Of a stretch of 60,041 nucleotides of DNA, positions 33,596 to 43,299 are shown one piece after another. Source of the DNA: Sphingomonadales bacterium (GTDB lineage: Bacteria; Pseudomonadota; Alphaproteobacteria; Sphingomonadales; Sphingomonadaceae); assembly GCA_027483465.1 (NCBI GenBank), contig JAIXUQ010000007.1:1-60041 (forward strand), given 5' to 3'. How positions within the stretch are numbered: position 1 is the stretch's first letter; each line of letters starts with the position of its first letter. Both the position numbers and the translations under genes were made by a program. The notes under the pieces were generated by a model that was not told the DNA's origin, searched no databases, and worked only from the letters and a program-made list of their open reading frames with translations.

Positions 33596-34151
33596 GTGCC
33601 CCGCGTCGTCCTGGTTGGCGAAGCCATGCTGGAGCTGCGCCGCATCGGCGATGGCTGGCAGTTGGGCCATGGCGGCGACACACTCAACACGGCGATCCAT
33701 CTGGCGCGGGCCGGCTTTGACACCGCCTATCTGATGGCGCTGGGCGATGACGGGTTCAGTGCCGGCCTGCGTGCCGATTGGCGCACCGAAGGTCTTGATA
33801 CCAGCCTGGTTCTCACCCACCCAAGCCGCCAGACTGGCCTGTATGCCATCATAACCGATGTTCGGGGGGAGCGCAGCTTCACCTATTGGCGCGACAGCAG
33901 CGCGGCCCGCGCCCTGTTTGATTGCCCCGGCATTGCCGCGGCCGAAGCGCAAGCCGCTGGCGCCGATCTGCTGGCCTTTTCCTTGATCACGCTGGCGATT
34001 CTGCCGCCGGAGGGGCGGCAGCGGCTGCTGGCGCTGGCACGCCGGGTGCGCGACCGCGGCGGCCTGGTGGCCTTTGCCGGCCGCCCGTGCCGGCCATGAC
34101 CTGGCCGGCTGGACGATCATGCGGCCGGGTGCCATCCCGCCGCGTGATTGA
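33596..34151 (+). pseudogene. kdgK: 2-keto-3-deoxygluconate kinase remnant with internal deletion
   Basis: The frame opens with a GTG directly after manD and encodes a good PfkB-family N-terminal half: VVLVGEAMLELRRI, GGDTLNTAIHLARAGF and SFTYWRDSSAARALF. It stays homologous to about GGLVAF near 34077. It then stops at 34099, where the family continues with about 150 more residues including the GAGD catalytic motif. A shifted frame from about 34078 to 34151 reads RAGHDLAGWTIMRPGAIPPRD and stops, matching the expected kinase C-terminus. The middle is deleted, so active KdgK cannot be made from this locus. Confidence 0.8.
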
Positions 34152-34166
34152 CGGGCTGGCCCGGCA

Positions 34167-36698
34167 TCACTGGTCGATCACGCCGGCCTGAACCAGATCG
34201 GCGGGCGCAGAGGAACGGCCGGCCCACAGCGTGTAGCGGCCGGCCGGCATGTCCCAGCGCTTCGCCTGCTCGTTCCACACGCTCAGGGGATGGTTGCTGG
34301 CGGCGGGATCAATGCTGATCGTCGCGGTCCCGGACGCGCCGGGCGCCAGTTCGATGCGCTGAAAGCCGATCAGGCGCCGCGGCGGCTGGGCCGCGCCCAC
34401 CGCACTGGCCGACGGGGGCAGCGACACGTAAAGCTGCACCACCTCGGCGCCGGCGCGCTTGCCGCGGTTGGTGACACGGGTGGTCACCTGCCAGGTGCCG
34501 CGGGCGGCATCCTGCACCAGCTGCGGCCGATCCATGCGGAAGCTGGTGTAGGACAGGCCATGGCCGAACGGGAAGGCCACGCACGGGTTGCGCCCACCCT
34601 TCACCGCGCACTGGCCGCTGACATTGGCATCATACCAGCGATAGCCAATGGCCAGACGCTCGGCATAGCTGACCGTTTGCGTCTTGCCATCGGCACCCAG
34701 CGTGCCGGGGAATTGGCCGGGCGAGGCGTGATCAAGAAAGCCCTTGCCCACGAAGGGGATGGTCACCGGCAGCTTGCCCGAGGGGTTGACCCTGCCGAAC
34801 AGCACATCGGCAACGATATTGCCATCCTCCTGGGCCGGGAACCAGGCCTCGACAATGGCCGGGCCCTGCTTGCCCACCAGCGCCGGCGGCAGGGCGACAC
34901 CCGCATTGTCCTTCAGCACCAGCACCGATTTGGCGGCCATGGGCCGGCCGCTGGTCGAACGCAGCGCCATGATGGCCGCAATCATCGCGCTGGTCTGGCT
35001 GTTGCGCGCCGCGTTGGGGCCCGTGGTGGTGGCGATGCGGTTGGACCGGGCGGCATACCAGTCCAGCCCGCTGCCGGCCGCCGCCGGGGCGGCCAGTTTC
35101 GTGCCGCCGGCATCGGTGAAGGTGGCGCGATCGGCGCCTTCCTCGGCGATGGTGCCGGCCATCATCACCACCGCATCGGCGGCGCCAGCCGCGGCCAGAA
35201 CATCGGCAAATGCGGCCGGCTGGCCATCGATGGTCGCCGTCTGATTGGCATCGTCCACCAGCACAAGCTGAACCCGCGCCGCTGCCGACAGGGCATTGCG
35301 CAAGCCCTCGATCGGCGAAACCGTATAGGCCGGCACCACATCGGAACTGCCGCCCCCTGCCCCCATCGGTTCGCCGGCAACGGCACCACCGGCCACGGCC
35401 TGCCGGGCATAGACCTGGCTGGCCTTGCCAATGAGCAGGACGGACTTGAGATCGGGGGACAGCGGCAAGGCGCCATTGTTCTGGAGCAGCACGGCGCCGC
35501 GGCCGCCGATCAGGCGCGCCGCCTTGCCGCCGGCGGCAAAATCGATGTCGGCGCGCGCCAGCGGCCGGTCGAAAATGCCCAGCTTGATCGCCTGGGTATA
35601 GCGCCGCTCCAGCGCCCGGTCGATCTGCGCGATGGTCAGTTCGCCCGTGTCCAGCGCGGCGGTCAGCTTGGCGGGCGCCCAATGCAGCGGCATCGGCATT
35701 TCATGGTCCATGCCGTTGGCCAGCGTCGCCACCGTGCCCTTCATGGCAAAGAAGTCTGATTGCACATAGCCGGTAAAGCCCCAGTCACCGCGCAGGATAT
35801 CGGTGAGCAACGCCTTGTTTTCGCAACTGGATTCGCCGTTGACATAGTTGTAGGCGCACATGATCGCGGCAGCCTTGCCATCCTTCACCGCCATTTCGAA
35901 GGGCAGCAGATAGAGTTCGCGCAGCGTCTGGCGATCCACATTGGTCTGGATCGTCATGCGGTTGGTTTCCTGCTCGTTGGCGGCATAATGTTTGGGCATG
36001 GCGATCAGGCCGCGCGCCTGGATGGCGCGGGTTTCGGCCACCGCCATCACGCCGCTCAGATAGGGGTCCTCACCGAAATATTCGAAGTTGCGGCCCAGGA
36101 TCGGCAGGCGGGCAAGATTGACGCCCGGCGCCTCGAACACGTGCAGCCCCAACTGGTGCATCTCCGCGGCAATCACCTCGCCATAGAGGGCGGCCATCGC
36201 CGGATCAAAGGAGGCGGCGGCCGCCATGGCCGACGGCAGCGCCGTGGCCCGGGCCGAACTGGGATGGGTATAGGCACCGGCCTGGATCGGGCCAAAGCCC
36301 AGATCCTGCGCCGGCTCCCGGGCGACATCCAGCGAGACGCAGTCGTTCTGGCCAAGGCCAACCGGGCCATTGGTGATGCGGAAGGTGGGAACGCCCAGCG
36401 CGCCGATGCCGCTGACATGGCGGGCGCCAAAGCAGCCGGGCAGATCGGGCAACACCTCGGGGCGGGCACCGGTCAACTGTTGCAGCTTCTGTTCCAGCGA
36501 CATGCCCGACAGCAGCAGGCGGGCGCGGCGGTTGGCCAGCGCCTCCCGCGCGGCGTCCGTGGCGGCGGCCCCCATTTCGCGCACCAGGGCCGGATCCTTC
36601 CATGCCGGTGCATCCTGCGCCGCGGCCGATCCTGCACAGGCGAGGGCCAGCAGGGCAGCGTGCAGGGCCGGGACGGAGCGGGCAGTCGATGTCATCAT
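34167..36698 (-). CDS. Glycoside hydrolase family 3 beta-glucosidase-type enzyme, secreted
   Basis: This 843-aa protein starts at one of two adjacent ATGs (36698/36695) behind GAGGTGAG. A signal peptide (LHAALLALACAGSAAAQ) directs it to the periplasm or outside. It has the GH3 N-terminal barrel with the nucleophile in YVQSDFF (Asp315), a C-terminal alpha/beta sandwich, and a fibronectin III-like tail (RVTNRGKRAGAEVVQLYVSLP). It probably removes terminal sugars from uronate-containing oligosaccharides; the exact substrate is unknown. It lies in line with the MFS transporter and TonB receptor. Confidence 0.9.
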   Translation of the reverse strand: MMTSTARSVPALHAALLALACAGSAAAQDAPAWKDPALVREMGAAATDAAREALANRRARLLLSGMSLEQKLQQLTGARPEVLPDLPGCFGARHVSGIGALGVPTFRITNGPVGLGQNDCVSLDVAREPAQDLGFGPIQAGAYTHPSSARATALPSAMAAAASFDPAMAALYGEVIAAEMHQLGLHVFEAPGVNLARLPILGRNFEYFGEDPYLSGVMAVAETRAIQARGLIAMPKHYAANEQETNRMTIQTNVDRQTLRELYLLPFEMAVKDGKAAAIMCAYNYVNGESSCENKALLTDILRGDWGFTGYVQSDFFAMKGTVATLANGMDHEMPMPLHWAPAKLTAALDTGELTIAQIDRALERRYTQAIKLGIFDRPLARADIDFAAGGKAARLIGGRGAVLLQNNGALPLSPDLKSVLLIGKASQVYARQAVAGGAVAGEPMGAGGGSSDVVPAYTVSPIEGLRNALSAAARVQLVLVDDANQTATIDGQPAAFADVLAAAGAADAVVMMAGTIAEEGADRATFTDAGGTKLAAPAAAGSGLDWYAARSNRIATTTGPNAARNSQTSAMIAAIMALRSTSGRPMAAKSVLVLKDNAGVALPPALVGKQGPAIVEAWFPAQEDGNIVADVLFGRVNPSGKLPVTIPFVGKGFLDHASPGQFPGTLGADGKTQTVSYAERLAIGYRWYDANVSGQCAVKGGRNPCVAFPFGHGLSYTSFRMDRPQLVQDAARGTWQVTTRVTNRGKRAGAEVVQLYVSLPPSASAVGAAQPPRRLIGFQRIELAPGASGTATISIDPAASNHPLSVWNEQAKRWDMPAGRYTLWAGRSSAPADLVQAGVIDQ

Positions 36699-36703
36699 GA
36701 TCC

Positions 36704-37960
36704 TCACCTCAAGACAGGGGGTTTTTCCCTGAGCAGCGCCCACAACACCGCGGCCCCGATCAGATCGAGACCGGCCAGCGCCACAAACAGGGGATTATAC
36801 CCGAATTGATCGGCGCTCTGGCCGATCAGCAGCGTGAACAACATGCCGCCCACCCAGGCCGCCGTGCCAGCCATGCCGCTGGCCGAACCAACGGCGCGCG
36901 CATCGAACACATCGGCGCACAGCGTGATGAGCGCTCCATTGAGCATCTGGTGGGCAAAGCCGCCGATGCAGAACAGCGCGATGGCCATGCCCGGCGACGT
37001 GGCCAGGCCGATGCAGGCCGGCCCCAGCATGCACAGGGCGCCCAGCGTCATGGTGATCTTGCGGGATGCCAGCAGGGACGCGCCGCGGCGCATCAGGCGG
37101 CCGGGCAGCAGGCCGGCGGCCAGGCTGCCGAAATCGGCGGCCAGAAACGGCAACCAGGCCCACAGCGCGATCGACTTCAGATCGAGATGCCAGACCGCGA
37201 CCAGATAGAGCGGAATGAAGAAGTTGAAGGTTTGCCACGCCGGTTCGGCCAGAAAGCGCGGCACGGCAATCGCCCAGAAGCCGCGGTTGCGCAGCACGGC
37301 CGCCCGCGTTGCCGGCTGGCCATCAGCCCCGGTGCGGGTCTGGCCGGCGATGATCGCGGCCCGTTCCGCATCCGACAATTTCGGGTGATCCTGCGGCGCG
37401 CGATAGCCGAACCACCACAGCCCGGCCCAGACAAGGCTGAGCGCGCCGGTGACGATGAAGGCGGATTGCCAGTTCCACGCCAGGATGCAGAAGGCCACCA
37501 GCGGCGGCGCGATCATGTTGCCCACGCTGGTGCCCATCTGGAACAGGCTGGTGGCCAGTGGCCGTTCCCCGGCGGGAAACCATTCGGCCACCGTCTTGGT
37601 GCCGGCCGGAATGGCCGCCGCCTCGGTGGCGCCCAGCAGGGCCCGGAACGCCGCCAGGCTGATCGTGCCGGTGGCCAGCGCATGGGCCATGTTGGACAAG
37701 GCCCAGCCCACGGCAAACAGGAAAAAGCCCAGCCGGGTGCCCAGCGCATCAAGGATCACGCCCGCCACGGTCTGCATCACCGTGTAGCTGGCCTGAAAGG
37801 CGAGCACGACCCAGCTGTAATCCTCGGTCGACATCGCAAACGCCTCCTTCAGCGTGGGCGCGGCGACCGAAAGCGTGGACCGGGCGAGGTAATTCAGGAT
37901 GGTGCCCAGCGTGACCAGGCCAATGATCCACCAGCGCAGCGGCAATCGACGTGGTGACAT
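36704..37960 (-). CDS. exuT: Hexuronate MFS transporter (ExuT-like)
   Basis: This 418-aa protein has 12 predicted membrane helices and the anion:cation symporter-type features of ExuT (LNYLARSTLSVAAP, GTRLGFFLFAVGWALSNMAHALA, EAAAIPAGTKTVAEWFPAGER). It should carry glucuronate or related hexuronate into the cytoplasm with protons. It is preceded by the TonB-dependent receptor gene and followed five bases later by the GH3 gene, forming an uptake operon. Confidence 0.88.
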   Translation of the reverse strand: MSPRRLPLRWWIIGLVTLGTILNYLARSTLSVAAPTLKEAFAMSTEDYSWVVLAFQASYTVMQTVAGVILDALGTRLGFFLFAVGWALSNMAHALATGTISLAAFRALLGATEAAAIPAGTKTVAEWFPAGERPLATSLFQMGTSVGNMIAPPLVAFCILAWNWQSAFIVTGALSLVWAGLWWFGYRAPQDHPKLSDAERAAIIAGQTRTGADGQPATRAAVLRNRGFWAIAVPRFLAEPAWQTFNFFIPLYLVAVWHLDLKSIALWAWLPFLAADFGSLAAGLLPGRLMRRGASLLASRKITMTLGALCMLGPACIGLATSPGMAIALFCIGGFAHQMLNGALITLCADVFDARAVGSASGMAGTAAWVGGMLFTLLIGQSADQFGYNPLFVALAGLDLIGAAVLWALLREKPPVLR

Positions 37961-38031
37961 GGCCTTTGGTCCCTTCCGCCGGGCGCATCCGGCGCCTGCG
38001 CTTCCGTCAGGTGCGGCAGGCGCCGGACGGC

Positions 38032-40437
38032 TCAGAAGCCAACGCTCAGCTTGAGACCGGCATAGCGCCAGGAATCACGCGGCAGGAACTGGTAGACGAC
38101 ATGGGTATCGTTGGTGGCGCTGCCGCCCAACACGCCATAGCCATCCGACATGCTGGCCGCATAATGCAGGTTGAACAGATTGTTGACGAAGGCGACCAGC
38201 TTGACCCGGCCGAACTCGGCACCGATGCTGGCATTGACGATGCCATAGGCTTTCTGGACAAGATCGGGATTGCCGAGCAGATCGAAATTGACGCTGCTCT
38301 GATGCTGGTAGCTCAGCGTTGCCAGACCCTTCACCTCATCGGTGACCGGGAAATCCGCGGTGGCGGCAAGGCTCCATTTGAACTGCGGCGAGTTGGGCAG
38401 ACGCGCGCCCGACCGATCCTGGAAGGCACAGGTGGTGCGCGGCGCGGCGGCAGTGGCGGCGGCGGCCGACACGCACGGCGCCACCAGCGCCGAAGCGGTG
38501 CCGTTCCACAGCTGGCCGGTCTGGCCCGGAAAGCCCTGGGCCTGCGGGAAGCTGCGCATGATGGCATCGGCATAGGTTGCGCCGCCATCGATCCGCAGCC
38601 AATCCAGCGGCTTGGCCGACAGTTCGACCTCGAAGCCACGGGTGCGCAGCTTGCCGACATTGTTCAGCACGAACTGCGGCGCCGGCGGCGTGCCGAGCAG
38701 GATGGCCGATTGCGCCTGGAAATTGTCATAATCGGTCTGGAACGCGATGACATTCAGCTGCACCTTGTTGCCCAGGAAACGGCTCTTGATGCCGGCTTCC
38801 CAGGCGATCGAGGTTTCCGGCTGCACCGGGCCAACGCCCAGCAGGCCCGGTGCGGTGCCGTTCAGCGCGCCGTTGATGCGGGCGGGGTTGAACCCGGTGG
38901 TGATGTCATAGGCGAAGCCCTTGTAGCCGCTGGCGGCGCTGGCATAGAGCAGCACGGCCGGCGCCAGTTCCTGGCCCACCGAGAGCTTCCATGTCACCAC
39001 CGAGTCGCTGTTCTGGCCGCGGCACTGCGGATTGCCCTTGGCGCACTGGTTTGCGGTGGCGCCGGGAACCAGATTGTCAAACGCCACCGTGATGCGCTCG
39101 TGATTGTAGCGCACGCCGCCGCTGATCGTGGTGTTGGTGGGCAGCGTGTAGTCCAGCTGGGCAAACAGCGCGACGCTTTCGCTGACATTGCGGGCACTCC
39201 AGTTGGCCACGGCCACCACCGGGCCGCGCAGGAAGGCGCGATCGGTGCGGGCGTTGGAGTAGAAGCCGCCAACAATGTATTTCACCGCCGAATCCGGCCC
39301 TGACACCAGGCGCACTTCCTGGGTGAAGTTGCCGGAATGATAGGGGCCGCTCTGGGTGACACCGCCATTCACCGCCCCGGCCGTGAGCGCGCCCAGCACA
39401 TTCAGATCCGTGCCGTCGAAATCATTCTGGAAATCGAATTTCCAGTCCTGATAGGCGCTGATGGCGATCAGATCGGCAAAGCCCAGATCAAGGGCAAAGC
39501 GGGCCTGCACGCTGGCGGTCTCGTTGCGGGTGGCGCCCAGGGCATCCACACGGGCCGTGTAATTGCCTTCGCCCGGCGTGATGCCGCTCAGGCTGGGCAG
39601 CAAGGGCAGCGCCGCATTGCCGAACACGCGCGGCGTGCCGGTGCCGCGCACCGCGCGGATGCTGGTGGCGGTGCCATCCTGCATCGCCTTGCTGTAGGCG
39701 CCGGTCAGCGTCATCGACAGCGTATCGGTCACCTGGGCCTTCAGCTTGGCGCGCACGCCATAATTCTGCTGGTCGTTCAGCTTGGTGCCGCTGGTGAGGT
39801 TGCGCACATTGCCCGGAAAATCATGGAAGAAGCCGGTGACGCGCAGGCCGACACTGTCCGAAAGCGGGGCAGACAGCACGCCTTCCAGCCGCACATCCCC
39901 GTCTGTTGCCACCGAAACGCTGGCATTGCCTTCCAAGTCCCGGCCGGGATCCCTGGTGACGATGTTCACCACACCGGCCGAGCTGTTCTTGCCGAACAGG
40001 ATGCCCTACGGGCCCATCAGCACCTCGATCCGCTCCAGATCGGCCAGATTGTCAAAGGCCTGAGCCTGCTGCACCACCGGCATGTCGTCAATCAGCACGG
40101 CAACGCTGGGTTCCACGCCGATCGAGAAGGCAAAGGTGCCGATCCCGCGCAGGATGATCGAGTTGTTGGGCGACGATGTGGTCTGCGTGATCGTCATCGA
40201 CGGCACGACGCGGGTGAGATCGGAAAAATCGGCCAGGCGGTTGTTGGCGATGGCGTCGGCCGAAAGGGCGGTCACCGAAACCGGCACGGTCTGCAACCGC
40301 TGCTCGCGCTTTTGCGCGGTCACGACAATCTCTTCCAGGCCTTCCTCGGCCTCAACCACCGGCGCCGAGGCCGCCTGGGCCAGAGCCTGCGATGCGAACA
40401 ACAGGCTGGTTCCGGCCAGCAGCAGATGCTTTACCAT
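38032..40437 (-). pseudogene. TonB-dependent outer-membrane receptor interrupted by an amber codon
   Basis: The complete frame of 801 codons starts at ATG 40437 (MVKHLLLAGTSLLFASQALAQ, a signal peptide). It includes a TonB-box-like EEIVVTA and the plug domain, then meets TAG at 40008-40006. The same frame resumes at once with GILFGKNSSAGVVNIVTR, the usual plug ending RGPQGILFGKNS, and runs through the 22-strand barrel to a C-terminal Phe (KLSVGF). A single C-to-T change of the conserved Gln codon CAG explains it. It would import uronate oligosaccharides. Sequencing error is possible. Confidence 0.88.
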
Positions 40438-40488
40438 GACATTCCTCACCAACGACCGGCCTAGCCACTCTACAATGAAATGCCCTTT

Positions 40489-40528
40489 TTGGTCTGACCA
40501 ATTATTGTTATATGGAATGACCTGTCAA
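40489..40528 (-). promoter_or_regulatory. Promoter with overlapping UxuR-type operator for the uptake operon
   Basis: On the minus strand TTGACA (40528-40523), 16 bases, AATAAT (40506-40501) form a good promoter. Directly downstream is the perfect palindrome TTGGTC-A-GACCAA (40501-40489), covering the expected start point. This is the classical position for a GntR/FadR-family repressor, here probably UxuR. Confidence 0.7.
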
Positions 40529-40757
40529 GCGCTACCGGTAAGCCAGGCTGAATTCATCGGCAGCCGGGTGCCGCAGAGCGCTTCGCCATGGCCCGGCGCG
40601 GTTGGCCGGCGCCGAATCGCCTCCTGGCCGAGCCGGATGGCGGCGCCGTGGCCTGTCCCGCCGATGTCGACAACGCCATCGACCGCCGTCACCCCGACCA
40701 CCAGGCCGGGATGGCGCCTGCAACTTGGGCGTGACGCTGTGGACGCCGTGCCGGCGC
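40529..40757. other. Intergenic sequence between the receptor promoter and btuD
   Basis: No assigned gene. A minus-strand frame here reads VGVTAVDGVVDIGGTGHGAAIRL and stops near 40525. It may be the tail of an eroded protein, but it has no start and its upstream part is only a shadow of btuD. No terminator hairpin with a T-tract is visible. Confidence 0.3.
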
Positions 40758-41531
40758 TCAGCCAAGCCGGCCGGTGATCACCAGCCCCGCGCTGCCATCC
40801 GGCAGCGCCACCCGCGCGGTGGTGACGCCATAGACATCGGCGATCCGTTCCGGGGTGAGCACAGTTTCGGGCGGGCCGGCCGCCACCACCCGGCCGGCGG
40901 CCATCAGCACCAGATGATCGGCGATGCGGGCGGCGTGGGCCAGATCGTGCAGCACGATGGCCACGCCGGCGCCGGCCGCGGCGGCAGCGCGCAGGCAGGC
41001 CAGCGTGTCCCACTGGTGGGCGGGATCGAGATTGGCCAGCGGCTCATCGGCCAGCAGCCAATGGGGCTGGCCGGCCAGCACCCGGGCCAGCAGCGCCCGC
41101 GCCCGCTCCCCGCCTGACAGGCTGTTGACCACCCGGCCGGCCAGGCCGGCCAGATCGGTGGCGGCGATGGCGGCGGCGATGGCGGCGGCATCGGCGGGCG
41201 ACGGCCCGGCCCAGCCGCGCCGGTGCGGCAGGCGGCCCAGCGCCACCAATGTGGCCACATCAATCTCCCAATTCACCTCGGCCACCTGCGGCAGGAAGCC
41301 GATGCGGCGGGCGCGATCAGCCGGCGGCAGCGCCGCCAGGGGGCGCCCATCCAGCATCACCTGCCCGGCTTCGGGGGCGCTGAGGCCAGCCAGACAGGCC
41401 AGCAGGCTGGATTTGCCGGCGCCGTTCGGCCCGATGATGGCGGTGACGCGGCCGGGCGGCAGCGCCACGCTGACATCGGCCAGCACCGGCGTGCCGCCCA
41501 GCGCCAGCGCAAGATGATCGGCCGCCAGCAT
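40758..41531 (-). CDS. btuD: Cobalamin ABC transporter, ATP-binding protein
   Basis: This 257-aa protein starts at MLAADHLALAL (41531), overlapping the btuC stop. It has Walker A GPNGAGKSS, the Q-loop (LPQVAEV), the signature LSGGERARA, Walker B WLLADEP and the H-loop VLHDL. As the last gene of btuB-F-C-D it energises import of B12 or a related corrinoid across the inner membrane. The family also includes haem and siderophore importers; the riboswitch upstream of the operon favours cobalamin. Confidence 0.9.
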   Translation of the reverse strand: MLAADHLALALGGTPVLADVSVALPPGRVTAIIGPNGAGKSSLLACLAGLSAPEAGQVMLDGRPLAALPPADRARRIGFLPQVAEVNWEIDVATLVALGRLPHRRGWAGPSPADAAAIAAAIAATDLAGLAGRVVNSLSGGERARALLARVLAGQPHWLLADEPLANLDPAHQWDTLACLRAAAAAGAGVAIVLHDLAHAARIADHLVLMAAGRVVAAGPPETVLTPERIADVYGVTTARVALPDGSAGLVITGRLG

Positions 41532-42496
41532 CAGGCCAGCCGCCGGCGCAGGCGCAACAGCAGCGCCAGAAAGAAGGGCGCGCCGATCAGCGACATGGCA
41601 ATGCCCAGCCGCAATTCGGTGACCGTGGGCGCCGCCCGCACCGCCGCATCGGCCACGCACAGCAGCAACGCGCCGGCCAGCGCCGAGGGCAGCAACACCG
41701 CCGATGGCCGCCGGCTGGTGAGCGGGCGCACCATGTGCGGCACCATCAGGCCGACAAAGCCGATCACCCCGGCCGCCGCCACCACGGCGCCCACGATGCA
41801 GCCCACGCCCAGCACCACCAGCCATTGCAGCCGCAGCGGATCAATGCCGAGCGAACGCGCCGCCGCCTCCCCCAGCGTGAGGGCATCAAGGCCGCGTGCT
41901 GCTGCCGCGATCAGGCCGGCCCCCAGCGCGATCAGCGGCGCCGCCACCGCCACATCATTCCAGCTGCGATCGGTGAGCGCGCCCATCAGCCAGGTGATGA
42001 TCTGCCCGGTGGCAAAGGGCGTGGGCGCCAGGCTGATCACCAGTGCGGTGAGCGCACCGGCCAGGCTGGAGACAACGACGCCGGCCAGGGTGAAGACGAT
42101 GATCGAGGCGCTTTGCCCGGCGATCAGCGCCAGCAGCGCCATCGCCCCGGCCGCACCGGCCAGCGCCCAGCCCGACAGCACGCCCGGCGTGGCCGAAAAG
42201 CCCAGCAGGATGGCCAGCACCGCCCCCAGCGCCGCACCGGCCGACACGCCGAACAGGCCGGGATCGGCCAGCGGATTGCGCAGATAGGCCTGCATCGCCG
42301 CCCCCGCCAGCCCCAGCCCGCCGCCCACCAGCAGCGCCAGCAGGGTGCGCGGCAGCCGCAACTGGGCGATGATCGGCCAGCGTTCATCCCCCACCACGAA
42401 GGCCGCCGGCGGAATCCACACCTTGCCGGCCAGCAGCGACAGGCCGGCCGCCAGCAGCAGCGCCAGCAACAGCGCAGGGATGAGCCAGCGCTTCAT
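41531..42496 (-). CDS. btuC: Cobalamin ABC transporter, permease (FecCD family)
   Basis: This 321-aa protein starts at MKRWLIPALL (42496), overlapping the end of btuF. About ten hydrophobic helices are visible, with the FecCD-type segments LRLPRTLLALLVGGGLGLAGAAMQAYLRNPLADPGLFG and GFVGLMVPHMVR. It forms the membrane channel with BtuD. It is very Ala/Leu-rich and its codon use matches neighbouring backbone genes. Confidence 0.92.
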   Translation of the reverse strand: MKRWLIPALLLALLLAAGLSLLAGKVWIPPAAFVVGDERWPIIAQLRLPRTLLALLVGGGLGLAGAAMQAYLRNPLADPGLFGVSAGAALGAVLAILLGFSATPGVLSGWALAGAAGAMALLALIAGQSASIIVFTLAGVVVSSLAGALTALVISLAPTPFATGQIITWLMGALTDRSWNDVAVAAPLIALGAGLIAAAARGLDALTLGEAAARSLGIDPLRLQWLVVLGVGCIVGAVVAAAGVIGFVGLMVPHMVRPLTSRRPSAVLLPSALAGALLLCVADAAVRAAPTVTELRLGIAMSLIGAPFFLALLLRLRRRLA

Positions 42497-43299
42497 TTGA
42501 GTTGCGCCCGCGCCGCGCGCAGTTGCGCCAATGCCGGGATCAGCACCGGCCCGGCACAGCGCAGCAAGCGTTCGGGAAAGGCGGCGCGCTGCATGCGCAC
42601 CTGTGCCAGCACCGGATGGCCGTTGATGCGGTTGCCGGCGGCGGCGGCCGGATCGCTGAGCAGCAGGCGCGGCGGGCGGGCCACCAGATATTCGATCGGC
42701 AGCACATCCCATTGATTGAGGCCATAATCGGCGCTGGCGTTGCGAAAGCCGGCGGCGCGCAGCAGATCATCGGCCAGCGTGCCCGCCCCCGGCACCAGCC
42801 CGCCGCCCTGCCAGATCAGCGCCGGCACCGGCGGGCCCGGCCGCCGCGCGGCAGCGACGGCGGCATCGATGCGCGCCGCCAGCGCCGCCCCGCGCGCCGG
42901 CTGGCCGGCGGCAGCGGCGATGCCCAGCACCTGCGCCCGGGCTTCGGCCAGGCTGGCCGGCACCGGGAAACTGGCCACCGGCACCCGCAGCCGTGCCAAC
43001 GCGGCGGCGGTGGCAGGATCGACATGGCCGCCGGCCAGCACCAGATCGGGGCGCAGGGCCACCACCTCCTCGGCCGTGCCGGCGGTGGCCGGCCAGCGCC
43101 GGGCCAGCGCCAGCGGGATGGAGGTGGCGGCCGGGTCTTGCGAATAATGGCTGATGGCGGCGATCTGGCCGGGATCGGCCACCGCCACCAGCACGGCATC
43201 GATGCACGGATTGATCGAGACGATGCGCGCCGGCCGCGCCGCCGCCGGGCCTGCCAGCGCCAACAGACCCGCCACCAGCCGGGCGGCGCGACCGCCCAT
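42493..43299 (-). CDS. btuF: Cobalamin-binding periplasmic protein
   Basis: This 268-aa protein has a signal peptide (ARLVAGLLALAGPAAA) and the class III substrate-binding fold of BtuF: ARIVSINPCIDAVLVAVADP near the N-terminus, SHYSQDP, and DLVLAGGHVDP at the domain hinge. It delivers the ligand to BtuCD. It starts one base into the btuB stop region and is coupled to btuC. Confidence 0.87.
   Translation of the reverse strand: MGGRAARLVAGLLALAGPAAARPARIVSINPCIDAVLVAVADPGQIAAISHYSQDPAATSIPLALARRWPATAGTAEEVVALRPDLVLAGGHVDPATAAALARLRVPVASFPVPASLAEARAQVLGIAAAAGQPARGAALAARIDAAVAAARRPGPPVPALIWQGGGLVPGAGTLADDLLRAAGFRNASADYGLNQWDVLPIEYLVARPPRLLLSDPAAAAGNRINGHPVLAQVRMQRAAFPERLLRCAGPVLIPALAQLRAARAQLK

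Noticed and set aside
32369-34135. A 588-codon minus-strand frame opposite manD and kdgK
   Set aside because: It is antisense to manD, which has full family motifs; its own sequence is low-complexity.
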